Below are positions 55,201 through 63,880 of a stretch of 64,000 bases of DNA, piece after piece. A program made the translations under genes and the position numbers. The stretch covers positions 2,147,001 to 2,211,000 of the forward strand of contig NZ_LR027382.1 of NCBI RefSeq assembly GCF_900604385.1, read 5' to 3'. A model generated the notes under the pieces. The model was not told the DNA's origin. It ran no database searches and was given only the letters and a program-made list of their open reading frames with translations. The stretch comes from Alistipes megaguti (GTDB taxonomy: Bacteria; Bacteroidota; Bacteroidia; Bacteroidales; Rikenellaceae). Positions within the stretch are counted from its first letter, which is position 1. Each line of letters begins with the position of its first letter.

Positions 55201-55667
55201 ACTTCCGCTGGAAGAACCTCACGTTCGGCTGCATGGTGACGGCGCGTCTGGGCGGCATCGTCTACTCGCGCACGCAGGCCATGCTGGATCTCTACGGCGT
55301 TTCGGAGGCGACGGCCGCGGCGCGTGACGCCGGCGGCGTGTGGATCAACGGCGGCGACGTGGTCGACCCCTACACCTGGTACTCGGCCATCGCCGGCGGT
55401 AACTCCATCCCGCAGTTCTACACCTATTCGGCCACGAACGTCCGCCTGCAGGAGGCCTCGATCGGCTACACCATCCCGAAGAAGAAGCTGGGCAACGTCT
55501 GCGAAATCACCCTTTCGCTCGTGGGCCGCAACTTGTGGATGATCTACAACAAGGCGCCGTTCGACCCCGAATCGATCGCCTCTACGGGCAACTACTATCA
55601 GGGTATCGACTACTTCATGATGCCCTCGCTGCGCAGCGTCGGATTCAACCTGCGTCTCAAATTCTAA
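52293..55667 (+). CDS. susC: SusC-type TonB-dependent receptor with N-terminal STN signalling domain
   Basis: The outer-membrane importer of the locus; 1124 residues. A signal peptide ends at about residue 29 (SVARAQ). An STN domain (about 33-108: VPMKTVMNEIEKQTGFLFLY) contacts FecR in the periplasm. A carboxypeptidase-regulatory-like domain follows (VSGVVKDADGMGVIGATVLI), then the plug (FINSLNGKVAGVTINASSSG, VVMRGTKSISQSSNALYVID) and the 22-strand barrel ending FNLRLKF. A run of nine C at 52626-52634 encodes PPP at residues 112-114 between STN and the next domain. susD follows after 13 nt. Confidence 0.96.
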   Translation: MKKSSIRQVKCLITLVLAVFLGFSVARAQNRSVTVKLDMTNVPMKTVMNEIEKQTGFLFLYTDDIDTERTVTLRIDARPLDEALAQLFRNTDITYRVSVPNIVLAKRPAAVPPPSTVSGVVKDADGMGVIGATVLIDGTTVGTTTGIDGSFTLTIPSTVEQPALSVSFIGYQTVTLAVGNRSTFDIVLKPEAVEVESVVVTALGIKRAEKALSYNVQQVNSESIVANKDANFINSLNGKVAGVTINASSSGVGGASKVVMRGTKSISQSSNALYVIDGVPMFTKAQDGGTEFASQGTTDPIADINPEDIESISVLTGAAAAALYGSDAANGAIVVTTKRGQAGQLSVTATAGVEVMSPFVLPQFQNRYGTGNLTTPINVNSYSWGKRLNEVNRMGYDPRSDYFRTGVNNTESVSLSTGTEKNQTYLSAAAVNSEGIVPNNSYDRYNFTFRNTTSFLNDRMKLDVGASYVLQKDLNMINQGTYNNPLTGAYLFPRGDDWEDIKMYERYDPVDKISKQYWPMGDGSITMQNPYWANYRNLRGNRKDRYMLSAQLSYDVLDWLNLSGRIRIDNSHNTYTEKMYASSNVQLTEQSSNGLYGVTKTMDRQVYGDALVNINKTFGDDWSLQANIGASFSDMKNDAMKIRGPISDGTSGEKQGLANVFNLQNLSNSTKTTRLEEGWREQTQSLFASAEVGYKGTYYLTLTGRNDWPSQLAGPHSNASSFFYPSVGLSVVLSQIIPNMPENLSYVKVRGSYASVGVAFERYIANPLYSWNESGLSWNTQTQYPAFHLKPERTKSFEVGLTMRFLRHFNLDVTYYNSHTSNQTFDPQLSGGTGFSSIIIQSGNVLNRGVELALGYRNTWRDFTWDTNFTFSTNRNRILSLANNVINYATGEHFSIERLNMGGLGDAQFLLQEGGTLGDLYSRRDLRYDENHAIYIDETGAVSTETIQDVNKYVKLGSVLPDANLSWRNDFRWKNLTFGCMVTARLGGIVYSRTQAMLDLYGVSEATAAARDAGGVWINGGDVVDPYTWYSAIAGGNSIPQFYTYSATNVRLQEASIGYTIPKKKLGNVCEITLSLVGRNLWMIYNKAPFDPESIASTGNYYQGIDYFMMPSLRSVGFNLRLKF

Positions 55668-55680
55668 AACTCGTCGCACG

Positions 55681-57324
55681 ATGAAATACGATATGATCAA
55701 GGCTTCGCTTGCCCTGGCGGCCGTGTGCTGCCTGGGAGCCTGCACGAAAAACTACCTCGAAATCAACAGCAACCCCCACGAGGTCACCAAGGAGCAGATG
55801 GAGGCCAGGGACTATGCCATCGCTTCGGGACTCTCGGCCATGTTCGGCACGGTGGTCTCCACCGACGTCAACACGGCGCAGTTCACCGACTGCCTGCTGG
55901 GCGGCACGCAGGGCGGCTACTACGCCGACGCCAACAACGGCTGGACGTCGACCATCTCCAAATATAACCCTACGGACGACTGGACCCGCGTCTTCCTCTA
56001 CAGCGACAAGGTCATCCCGCAGCTCTACAGCAACATGTCCAACATCGAGGGCATCTCGGACGATCCGATGGTGCACGCCATCATGAAGATCGTCAAGGTC
56101 TGCGTCCTGAACCGCGTGACCGACACCTACGGCCCGATTCCCTACTCCGAGATCGGCAGCACGGGCAAGATCCAGGTGGCCTATGACCCGCAGTCGGAGG
56201 TCTACTCGCAGATGTTCGACGAGCTGGACGAGGCCATCGCCCTGCTCGACGAAAACCTCGACCACAGCATCACCTCGACGACCGACCAGGTCTTCGACGG
56301 TACGGCCCGCAAATGGTGCCGCTTCGCCAACTCGATGAAGCTGCGTCTGGCCATGCGTGTGGTCTACACCGATTTCCGCAGCTCGGAGGGGCTCACCCCG
56401 CAGCAGCTTGCCGAGGAGGCCGTGGCCCATCCCGTCGGCGTCCTGCAGTCGAACGACGACAACGCGGCCCTCTCGCCGCTGGCCTTCGGCAAGGACGGCA
56501 ATCCGCTCTACACGGCCTGCATGTACAACACGCCGGTCGGTTCGCTCACCGGCGGCGATTCGCACGCCGCGGCTGACATCATCTGCTACATGAACGGCTA
56601 CAACGATCCCCGGCGCGAGAAGTACTTCAGCCGCGCGCAGTTTACGGGCGAGAATGCTCCGGAGTATGTCGGCATGCGGCGCGGAGGCGTCATTCCGGCC
56701 CTGAGCACCATCGGCCTGCTCTACTCGGGCGTCAACTTCGTCGACGGCATGTCGACCCCCGTGCAGTGGATGAACGCTGCCGAGGTGGCCTTCCTGCGTG
56801 CCGAGGGGGCCGGTGTCTTCGGCTGGCAGATGGGCGGTACGGCCCGCGAATTCTACGAGCAGGGGGTGCGCCTCTCGTTCGAACAGTGGGGTGTGGGCGG
56901 CGTCGACGAGTACCTGGCCGGTACAACCCTGCCCCAGCCCTATGTCGACCCCAACGACGGATTGTCCTCCTATGACGGACAGCTCTCGACGCTGGGCGTG
57001 GCCTGGAACGACGCCGCCTCGAAGGAGGAGATGCAGGAGCGCATCCTCATCCAGAAGTGGATCGCCAACTTCCACCTGGGCAACGAGGCCTGGGCCGACA
57101 TCCGCCGCACGGGATTCCCCCATCTGATTCCGGCCGTGGAGTCCGTTGTGGGCAACAACACCCAGGGAGTCCGCAATCTGGAGCTCGGCGCCCGCCGCAT
57201 GCCCTATCCGGCCGACGAGGCGACCAACAACCCCGAAAACTACGCCCGTGCCGTGGAGCTGCTCGGCGGCTCGGACAACATGGCCACCCGCATGTGGTGG
57301 GACTGCAACCCGGCGATCAAATAG
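55681..57324 (+). CDS. susD: SusD-type surface glycan-binding lipoprotein
   Basis: A 547-residue lipoprotein with lipobox CCLGAC (Cys at about residue 21). It is of the SusD/RagB-like type-2 group: YLEINSNPHEVTKEQM, VTDTYGPIPYSEIGSTG, RKWCRFANSMKLRLAMRV and, near the C-terminus, ILIQKWIANFHLGNEAWADI, RRTGFPHLIP. It caps the SusC barrel and delivers glycan. It starts 13 nt after susC in the same operon. Confidence 0.95.
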   Translation: MKYDMIKASLALAAVCCLGACTKNYLEINSNPHEVTKEQMEARDYAIASGLSAMFGTVVSTDVNTAQFTDCLLGGTQGGYYADANNGWTSTISKYNPTDDWTRVFLYSDKVIPQLYSNMSNIEGISDDPMVHAIMKIVKVCVLNRVTDTYGPIPYSEIGSTGKIQVAYDPQSEVYSQMFDELDEAIALLDENLDHSITSTTDQVFDGTARKWCRFANSMKLRLAMRVVYTDFRSSEGLTPQQLAEEAVAHPVGVLQSNDDNAALSPLAFGKDGNPLYTACMYNTPVGSLTGGDSHAAADIICYMNGYNDPRREKYFSRAQFTGENAPEYVGMRRGGVIPALSTIGLLYSGVNFVDGMSTPVQWMNAAEVAFLRAEGAGVFGWQMGGTAREFYEQGVRLSFEQWGVGGVDEYLAGTTLPQPYVDPNDGLSSYDGQLSTLGVAWNDAASKEEMQERILIQKWIANFHLGNEAWADIRRTGFPHLIPAVESVVGNNTQGVRNLELGARRMPYPADEATNNPENYARAVELLGGSDNMATRMWWDCNPAIK

Positions 57325-57363
57325 GCCGCCGAAGTGTCGAACAACCCAATGAAACTTCGTAAC

Positions 57364-58368
57364 ATGAAACAGCTATTTCTTCCGATCCTGGCTGCCGCGG
57401 CCCTGACGGTCTCGTGCAGCGAGTGGACGGATCCCGAAAACAAGGATTTCCTGCCTCAGATGTCGCAGAGCGATCCCGCCACGCTGGCTGCGCTGCGTGA
57501 CTTCAAGGCCTCGGAACACCCCCTGATGATGATGCACATCGAGGGGACGCCGGGCGCTCCCAACCGCCAGAACCAACATCCGATGTCGATGCCCGACAGC
57601 GTGGACTTCCTGCTCATGAACCACGCCGACGGTCTCCATGCGACGATTGTCGGCGAGGTGGCCCGGGTGCGGGCCGAAAAGGGCACGCGCACGCTCAACG
57701 TCGTCTCCTACGACGCCATCCGCGAAGCCTGGGAGACGCTGCGCGACGAGGCCCTCGACGCCGGTGCCGGCGAGGAGTATACCGAAGAGCACTTCGCCTC
57801 GTACTGCAAGGCCGAGACCGAACGTCAGCTGACCCTCTGCGAGGCATACGGTCTGGACGGCGTCGTGGCCTCCTATCTGGGCGGTTACGATGCCTCGCCG
57901 GCGGCCCCCTTCGTGAAGGCCGTCGATGCCTGGGCCGGACAGCACCCCGACAAGCTGATCTGCCTGCGCGGCTATCCGGCCTATGTGGCCCGCATCGAGG
58001 GGCAGACGCTCGTCTCGCGCTGCAACTACCTGATCATCCTCACCGAGGATGCCAAGGCTACGGTCTCCATCTCGCGCAAGGTGCGCGATCAGCTCACCGG
58101 CGAGGTGCCGGGTGACCGCATCATCCTCGAGGCTTCGGTGCCGGCGCTGGCCGACGGCGGCGAGGATGCCCAGGTGGGCGCCACGGTGCAGACGGCCGCC
58201 GAGTGGGTCATGGACCCCTCGACGTCCAGCACCGTCAAGTGCACCAAGCTCGGACTCTGCGTCTCGAACGCCCAGGAGGACTATTTCAACAAACCGACCT
58301 ACAAGCGGATCCGTGAGGCGGTGGCCATTTTGAATCCCGCCGCCGGCAATGCCAACCCCGAAAACTGA
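57364..58368 (+). CDS. GH18-like surface glycan-binding lipoprotein without catalytic motif
   Basis: The start at 57364 (MKQLFLPILAAAALTVSC) gives 334 residues with the lipidated Cys at 18; an ATG at 57349 is possible. The fold resembles a GH18 TIM barrel (LLMNHADGLHATIVGEVARV, LTLCEAYGLDGVVASYLGGY), but the catalytic DxxDxDxE is not kept: after DG there is VVASYLGG. Dead GH18-like proteins serve as glycan-binding proteins in the N-glycan loci of Bacteroides (the BT3985-like position). It probably holds N-glycans at the cell surface for the endoglycosidase encoded downstream. Confidence 0.8.
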   Translation: MKQLFLPILAAAALTVSCSEWTDPENKDFLPQMSQSDPATLAALRDFKASEHPLMMMHIEGTPGAPNRQNQHPMSMPDSVDFLLMNHADGLHATIVGEVARVRAEKGTRTLNVVSYDAIREAWETLRDEALDAGAGEEYTEEHFASYCKAETERQLTLCEAYGLDGVVASYLGGYDASPAAPFVKAVDAWAGQHPDKLICLRGYPAYVARIEGQTLVSRCNYLIILTEDAKATVSISRKVRDQLTGEVPGDRIILEASVPALADGGEDAQVGATVQTAAEWVMDPSTSSTVKCTKLGLCVSNAQEDYFNKPTYKRIREAVAILNPAAGNANPEN

Positions 58369-58376
58369 CTGTGACC

Positions 58377-59669
58377 ATGAAAAAGAGACTTGCATTCGCA
58401 GGATGCCTGATGGCCGCCCTGGCGCTGTCCGCCTGCAAGGGCGACGAGGAGGCCAAATACCACTTCGACAACAAGGTCTTCATCTCCGCAAACTCCTATG
58501 CGGATCAGATCTTCGTCAAGCGCGACAACCTCGATGTCACCAAAAACGAAACCTGTAACCTCACCGTAGCCATGGCGCAGCCTGAGGCGCGGGATATCCG
58601 GGTGGCCTTCACCGTGGCCCCCGAGCTGGTTGACCGTTACCGGAGGTTCTACGAGGACGACTCGGCCCGGCTGCTGCCCGCCGACGGCGGCTACTACACC
58701 TTCTCGGAGGTGACGGCCACGATCGAGGCCGGTGCGGTCGAGAGTGCCCCCGTCGCCTTTTCGTTCGAGAACCTCGACCGGCTGCCCATCGACAGTCGTG
58801 AGCGCTACGTGCTGCCGGTGACGATCTCCTCGGCCGACGGCATGGCCGTACTCGAGAGTGCCCGCACGCTCTATTTCGTCTTCTCGAAGGCGGCGCTGAT
58901 CAACGTCGTGGCCGACATGCAGAACAACTGCGCATGGCCCGAATGGACGGCCGACACCCAGGCCGTGAAGGATATGGAGAGCTTCACGATGGAGGCGCTC
59001 ATCTATGCCAACTCGTTCAATCGCGAGATCTCGACGATCATGGGTGTCGAGGATCTCTTTATGATCCGTCTGGGCGACAACGGCCCCGCCAACCAGCTGC
59101 AGGTGGCCTTCGCCCAAAAGATCTCCGAGGAGGACACCTCGCCCGCCCGCAACCGGATCCCCAACTCGCCCGACAGCCAGTTCGATCTGAAGCCCTTCCG
59201 CTGGTACCACATCGCCGTGACGTTCGATCACGGAACCGTCGCCGTCTACATCGACGGCCGCCTCAAGGTTTCGCAGCGTGCCGAGGTCTCGGCGTCGGAC
59301 GGCCGTACGGCTCTCATCGACAAGGTCAACTTCGCCATCCCGCACTCGGACGAAACCGACGGCAAGCCCCGCTGCTTCTGGATCGGCCATTCGTACCGGC
59401 TGCAGACCGACGGCGACCTCTTCTACGAGCGCCGCTTCGACGGCCGCATGAGCGAAGTCCGTCTCTGGAACCGCGCCCTCCCGGCCGACGAGATCAATGC
59501 CCCGAACCACTTCTACAAGATCGACCCCGCCTCCGAAGGGCTGGTCGCCTATTGGAAGTTCGACGACAACACCTCGGGAAAAACCGTCCGCGACTACACC
59601 TCGAACGGTTTCGACCTCAAGACCGAACGCGAGGTCGACTGGCAGAGCGTCGCGCTGCCCGAAGAGTAG
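58377..59669 (+). CDS. DUF1735-LamG surface glycan-binding lipoprotein
   Basis: The ATG at 58377 gives 430 residues; a GTG lies 6 nt upstream. The lipobox is ALSAC. Residues about 30-165 form a DUF1735-type domain (FISANSYADQIFVKRDNLDV, VLPVTISSADGMAVLE). Residues about 200-430 form a LamG/concanavalin-like domain (FTMEALIYANSFNREISTIM, WYHIAVTFDHGTVAVYIDG, MSEVRLWNRALPADEIN). It resembles the BT3986-type binding protein of N-glycan loci. It shares the LamG domain with the last gene of this operon. Confidence 0.85.
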   Translation: MKKRLAFAGCLMAALALSACKGDEEAKYHFDNKVFISANSYADQIFVKRDNLDVTKNETCNLTVAMAQPEARDIRVAFTVAPELVDRYRRFYEDDSARLLPADGGYYTFSEVTATIEAGAVESAPVAFSFENLDRLPIDSRERYVLPVTISSADGMAVLESARTLYFVFSKAALINVVADMQNNCAWPEWTADTQAVKDMESFTMEALIYANSFNREISTIMGVEDLFMIRLGDNGPANQLQVAFAQKISEEDTSPARNRIPNSPDSQFDLKPFRWYHIAVTFDHGTVAVYIDGRLKVSQRAEVSASDGRTALIDKVNFAIPHSDETDGKPRCFWIGHSYRLQTDGDLFYERRFDGRMSEVRLWNRALPADEINAPNHFYKIDPASEGLVAYWKFDDNTSGKTVRDYTSNGFDLKTEREVDWQSVALPEE

Positions 59670-59752
59670 CCCTGTCTCCGATGAGGTCGCCCGCAATATC
59701 AATGACAACTCATAAAATCATGTTTACTAACCTTTAATCAACCAAAGCAAAG

Positions 59753-61717
59753 ATGAAAAAAACAGGATGGATGCTTTTGGCGGCTCTGTTCGCCATTGCA
59801 TCGACGGGATTCGTCTCGTGTAAGGATTCCGAGGAGGTCGACAAGCAGAACACGCTCAGTGTGAAGCCGATGTCCGACATCTCGTTCAAGGCTGACGGCA
59901 ACGAGGACGTGGTCCTGACGGTCGAAACCGACGCCGAGTCGTGGAGCGTCGAGAAGAGCGACTGGATCACGACCGTGAAGGAGGGTAACACCCTCAAGGT
60001 CAATGCTCAGGCCAATACCTCCGAGTCGCTGCGCCCGGGGCGTATCACCATCTCGGCCGGCAATGCACAGCCCGTACGCATCAATGTGACGCAGGATGCC
60101 GTCGAGGAGGGTGAGATCGTGCTGGGTGTGGCGCCGTCCGACCCGCTGGCCTTCGAGGCTACCGGCAATCAGGCCGTGAAACTTACGGTTACGACCAACG
60201 CTCCCGACTGGTCCTTCACCTATCCCGAGGCCTGGATAACCGCCTCGAGGGAGGGCAATACGCTGACGGTCAATGCGCTCGATAACGAGGGCGACGCCCG
60301 TGTGGGACAGATCGTCGTCTCGACTTCCGAGGGGGAGAAGAGCGTGAAGATCGCCGTGACGCAGAAGGCCGGTGACGGCGCTTCGGGCGATGTCGAGGCC
60401 GTGACGGGCTCGCTCTCGTCGGCCGACGAACTGAAGATCGAATTCCCGGCCGAGAATCCGCAGGCCGTGGTCAAGACGCTGACCTTCACCCTCGAAAAGG
60501 CCGTTTCGAACGACGTTCAGGTGATGATCAGTTTCGACGAACGCCGGGTCGAGGAGTACAACTTCGACAACGGTACGGAGTATGAGGTCTTCCCGGCCGA
60601 GGCGCTGTCGGTGGCCAACGACGGCCTCATGACGATCGAGAAGGGCGAAACCTCCGCCTCGATCGAGGTGACGGTCAGCCCGAGCGACGAGCTGGCCTAC
60701 GTGACCACCTACATGATTCCGCTGCAGGCCGTGGCCAAGACCGAAGGCCTGACCGTCAAGAGCGATGCCGCGTATGTCGACCTGTTCGTTTCGAAGGCCA
60801 ACTCGAAGAAGATCCGCAACATCTGCTATTTCGAGGTCAACGACTGCAACCCGCTCAATGCCCTGGAGTATGTGCTCGAGGACGGTCAGCCCTTCTTCGA
60901 TGCCGTGGTGCTCTTCGCCGGAAACATCAACTGGGATGCCTCGAAGCAGAAGGTCTACATGTCGGCCAACCCCAACGTTCAGGCCCTGCTCGACAACTCC
61001 GAAACGCTGCTCCAGCCCCTGCGCAAGAAGGGTATCAAGGTGCTGCTCGACATCTTGGGCAACCACGACCAGGCTGGTGTGGCCGGTCTGAGCGACTACG
61101 GTTGCGAACAGTTCGGCAGGGAGCTGGCACAGATCTGCTACGACTACAAACTCGACGGTATCGGCTTCGACGACGAGTATTCGAATTACGGCTATTCGAC
61201 CACCCAGTGGTTTACCGCCCCCAGTTCGAAGCAGGCCGCACGCCTGCTCTATGAGACGAAAAAGGCCATGAAGGAGCTCTGCCCCTGGGAGACCTGGATC
61301 CACCTCTACTATCTGGGCTATATCAGCTCGAGCCTGCCTTCGGTGACCATCGACGGCGTCGAGCACCAGCCCGGTGAGTTCGTCGACAACGTCTGCGCCG
61401 ATTACGGCGGCGCCGCAAGCCCCGTCAAGGGGATGGATCTGAGCGGTTGCGCCGGATACTCCGTCCAGCTCAACTACAGTCAGACGATGAGTGCCGATCG
61501 TGCAAAACAGCTCATGGAACGCGGTTACGGCTGGATCATGTGGTTCGCCTTCGATCCTTCGGGAACGGGAACCGTCGGCAACAACCGCACCCACTCGCTG
61601 CAGCAGTTCCGCAACATGGCCCAGGGCTGCTACGGCCAGAGCGTGCTGGATCCCAAGAACGTCTACAACAAGCTGGGCGAGGGCAGCTACGACCCCACCC
61701 CGCACCCGATCAACTGA
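59753..61717 (+). CDS. BACON-DUF1735-GH18 endo-beta-N-acetylglucosaminidase, surface lipoprotein
   Basis: A 654-residue lipoprotein (lipobox GFVSC at about 20-24). Two BACON domains (about 33-120 and 122-205; WSVEKSDWITTVKEGNTLKV is typical), a DUF1735-type domain (about 225-345) and a C-terminal GH18 barrel (about 355-640). The catalytic motif is DGIGFDDE at 468-475, with E475 as the acid and D473 as its assistant. In the GH18 family this kind of enzyme cuts the GlcNAc-beta-1,4-GlcNAc core of N-glycans. DUF1735 plus GH18 matches BT3987-type enzymes; the added BACON pair may extend the enzyme from the membrane or bind mucin or protein. Confidence 0.9.
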   Translation: MKKTGWMLLAALFAIASTGFVSCKDSEEVDKQNTLSVKPMSDISFKADGNEDVVLTVETDAESWSVEKSDWITTVKEGNTLKVNAQANTSESLRPGRITISAGNAQPVRINVTQDAVEEGEIVLGVAPSDPLAFEATGNQAVKLTVTTNAPDWSFTYPEAWITASREGNTLTVNALDNEGDARVGQIVVSTSEGEKSVKIAVTQKAGDGASGDVEAVTGSLSSADELKIEFPAENPQAVVKTLTFTLEKAVSNDVQVMISFDERRVEEYNFDNGTEYEVFPAEALSVANDGLMTIEKGETSASIEVTVSPSDELAYVTTYMIPLQAVAKTEGLTVKSDAAYVDLFVSKANSKKIRNICYFEVNDCNPLNALEYVLEDGQPFFDAVVLFAGNINWDASKQKVYMSANPNVQALLDNSETLLQPLRKKGIKVLLDILGNHDQAGVAGLSDYGCEQFGRELAQICYDYKLDGIGFDDEYSNYGYSTTQWFTAPSSKQAARLLYETKKAMKELCPWETWIHLYYLGYISSSLPSVTIDGVEHQPGEFVDNVCADYGGAASPVKGMDLSGCAGYSVQLNYSQTMSADRAKQLMERGYGWIMWFAFDPSGTGTVGNNRTHSLQQFRNMAQGCYGQSVLDPKNVYNKLGEGSYDPTPHPIN

Positions 61718-61828
61718 TAGGAACGGTCTCCGTCCGGGGGCTTTCCGGCCCGGTCCGGATTGCCGCCCGCGACGGGTGCCGACCGGTCCAAAAACCAATT
61801 CAGGCAAACTTTGTCAAAAACTACTGAA

Positions 61829-63781
61829 ATGAAACTGAACCAATTGTTTGTTTTCGCAGCTTCGGCACTCCTCTTCTGCGGAGCCTGCAACAACAGCGAC
61901 AAAGATGTGACTCCTCAACCCGTTGAGGATGCCATCTCGATCAATCCCCAGAAAACCACCGTCGGCAGCAAGGGCGGTGAGGTCCCCGTTCTGGTGACCA
62001 GTTCGGGGGTCTGGACCCTCAAGGGGGAGACGAATGAGTATGTGACCCCCTCGGCCTCTGAAGGCAAGGACGGCGACGTGGTGACCTTCACCGTGAAGGC
62101 CAACGAGCAGGAGGTGGATCAGATCTTCAGCTATACCTTCACCTGCGGTACGAAGAGCGCCCCCCTGCAGATTACCCTCAAGAAGATGGCCTCGCAGAGC
62201 GAGGAGCAGCTCGAGATCTTCTATCCCGAAGGCTCGAACCTGCTCTCTCACGAGGGCGGCAAGGTGACGGTGCTGGTCACCAGCTCCGGAAACTGGACGC
62301 TGGAGGGTGAGTCGGACTTCGTGACTCCTTCGGCCACGAGCGGTGAGGATGGCGCCGAGGTGATCTTCGACGTCAAGGCCAACGAGACCGAACAGGAGAA
62401 GGTGGCCGACTACACCTTCAAGATGGGTGGCAAGACGGTGGCTTTCCGTATTACGGTGCAGGGCGTCGAGCCCGAGCTGATCGAGATCACGTCGAAAAGC
62501 GAGATGAAGCTGGCCTATACGGCCGATGACCGGGTAGCCGTGGAGCTGAAGACCAATGTTGACAGCCGCGACCTGAAGGCCGAAATCACGGGCGCCGACG
62601 ACGGATGGCTGACCTGGTCGATCGCCCGTCCGGCAGAGGATGGCTCGGAAAACAAGGTGACGGCCTATTTTGCCGTGCTCCAGAACGATGGCGATGCCCC
62701 GCGTGAGGCTACCGTCAAGATCAAGGGGCTGAAGAGCGGTGAGGCCACCCTGAAGATTACCCAGACGGTCAAACCGCAGCTGGCAACCGAAAAACCGGCC
62801 TACTTCCTGGGTGTCGATGCCCAGAAGCTGGACATCCCCGTGACGACGAACCTCGAGTTCGATGTCGCGCTCAGTGAGTCGGGCAACGGCTGGCTGACCT
62901 TCGACGGCTATACGGAGGGTGCGCTGCACTTCTCGGTTGCGGCCCTCACCGAAGGCGCTGCCCGCGAGTGCGAGGTGACGCTGACCGAAAAGAATGCGCC
63001 GGACAATGCCAAACCGCAGGTGGTGACGGTCAAGGTGACCCAGAAGCCCAAGGGTCTGATCGAGTGCGTGGCCGACATGCGCAAGTCGCGTACCTATTTC
63101 TCGACGCTGAAGAACTCCTCGGCGCTGAACAACCTCAAGGATGCGGGTACGATGGAGGCATTGGTCAACATCCAGGAGGAGCGCAAGTCCGGAAGCCTCT
63201 CCACCATCATGGGTATCGAGGGCAAGTTCCTGCTGCGTATGGGTGACGTCGGCGTGGCCTGGAATCAGCTGCAGCTGGCCACCTACAAAGGCAACAAGAC
63301 CGATGCGGCCCTGACGCTTGACAAAATGGATCACTGGTACCACATCGCCGTCGTATGGAGCGGCATCAACGTCTACTTCTACATCGACGGTGAACTGGCC
63401 TATCAAGACTTCCTCTCGCTCTACAACGGGCTGAATCTGGGCGTTACCTATAGCGGTTACGAGAGCGAATACAGCCGGGCCTTCTGGATCGGATATTCGT
63501 ACAATGCGGATCGTTACTTCCCTGGATACATGTCCGAGGTCCGCATCTGGAATCGCGCCCTCTCGAAGGAGGAGATCAACTCCGAGAATCACTTCTATTC
63601 GGTTCCGGTTGACTCCGAAGGTCTGGTGGGCTACTGGAAACTCAACGAAGGTTCGGGCTACACGGTGATCGACTCCTCACCCTCGGGCAACAACATGGTG
63701 GGTGAGCACGATGTCCGCACGCAGGGCAACAACCAGGTCGGAACCAAAGGCCTGAACTACGTGGAGATGAGTCTGCCCTGA
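61829..63781 (+). CDS. multi-BACON LamG surface lipoprotein
   Basis: The ATG at 61829 (MKLNQLFVFAASALLF) gives 650 residues with lipobox CGAC. Four BACON-like repeats fill about 25-410 (VLVTSSGVWTLKGETNEYVT and VLVTSSGNWTLEGESDFVTP are close repeats). A LamG domain (about 430-650) follows: MEALVNIQEERKSGSLSTIM, WYHIAVVWSGINVYFYIDGE, MSEVRIWNRALSKEEIN, very like the LamG of the DUF1735 protein upstream. Probably a surface glycan-binding protein. It is the last gene of the locus and is followed by a hairpin terminator. Confidence 0.85.
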   Translation: MKLNQLFVFAASALLFCGACNNSDKDVTPQPVEDAISINPQKTTVGSKGGEVPVLVTSSGVWTLKGETNEYVTPSASEGKDGDVVTFTVKANEQEVDQIFSYTFTCGTKSAPLQITLKKMASQSEEQLEIFYPEGSNLLSHEGGKVTVLVTSSGNWTLEGESDFVTPSATSGEDGAEVIFDVKANETEQEKVADYTFKMGGKTVAFRITVQGVEPELIEITSKSEMKLAYTADDRVAVELKTNVDSRDLKAEITGADDGWLTWSIARPAEDGSENKVTAYFAVLQNDGDAPREATVKIKGLKSGEATLKITQTVKPQLATEKPAYFLGVDAQKLDIPVTTNLEFDVALSESGNGWLTFDGYTEGALHFSVAALTEGAARECEVTLTEKNAPDNAKPQVVTVKVTQKPKGLIECVADMRKSRTYFSTLKNSSALNNLKDAGTMEALVNIQEERKSGSLSTIMGIEGKFLLRMGDVGVAWNQLQLATYKGNKTDAALTLDKMDHWYHIAVVWSGINVYFYIDGELAYQDFLSLYNGLNLGVTYSGYESEYSRAFWIGYSYNADRYFPGYMSEVRIWNRALSKEEINSENHFYSVPVDSEGLVGYWKLNEGSGYTVIDSSPSGNNMVGEHDVRTQGNNQVGTKGLNYVEMSLP

Positions 63782-63820
63782 TACGGAAATTCGTATTGTC
63801 TTCTCCTGTTTCTATGCAGA

Positions 63821-63855
63821 ACGGCCGGGTCTTTCGGGACCCGGCCGTCTTGTTG
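63821..63855 (+). terminator. probable terminator of the glycan-utilisation operon
   Basis: ACGGCCGGGTC / GACCCGGCCGT, an 11-bp perfect stem with a 6-nt loop, is followed by CTTGTTGT. The U-tract is poor. It lies 40 nt after the last stop codon. Confidence 0.65.
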
Positions 63856-63880
63856 TCGGGAAGGGCTTTCGCTCTGCTGC

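Noticed and set aside
52302..55745. Open frame of more than 1100 codons antisense to susC
   Set aside because: Shadow of the codon usage of susC; no start signal, promoter or domain.
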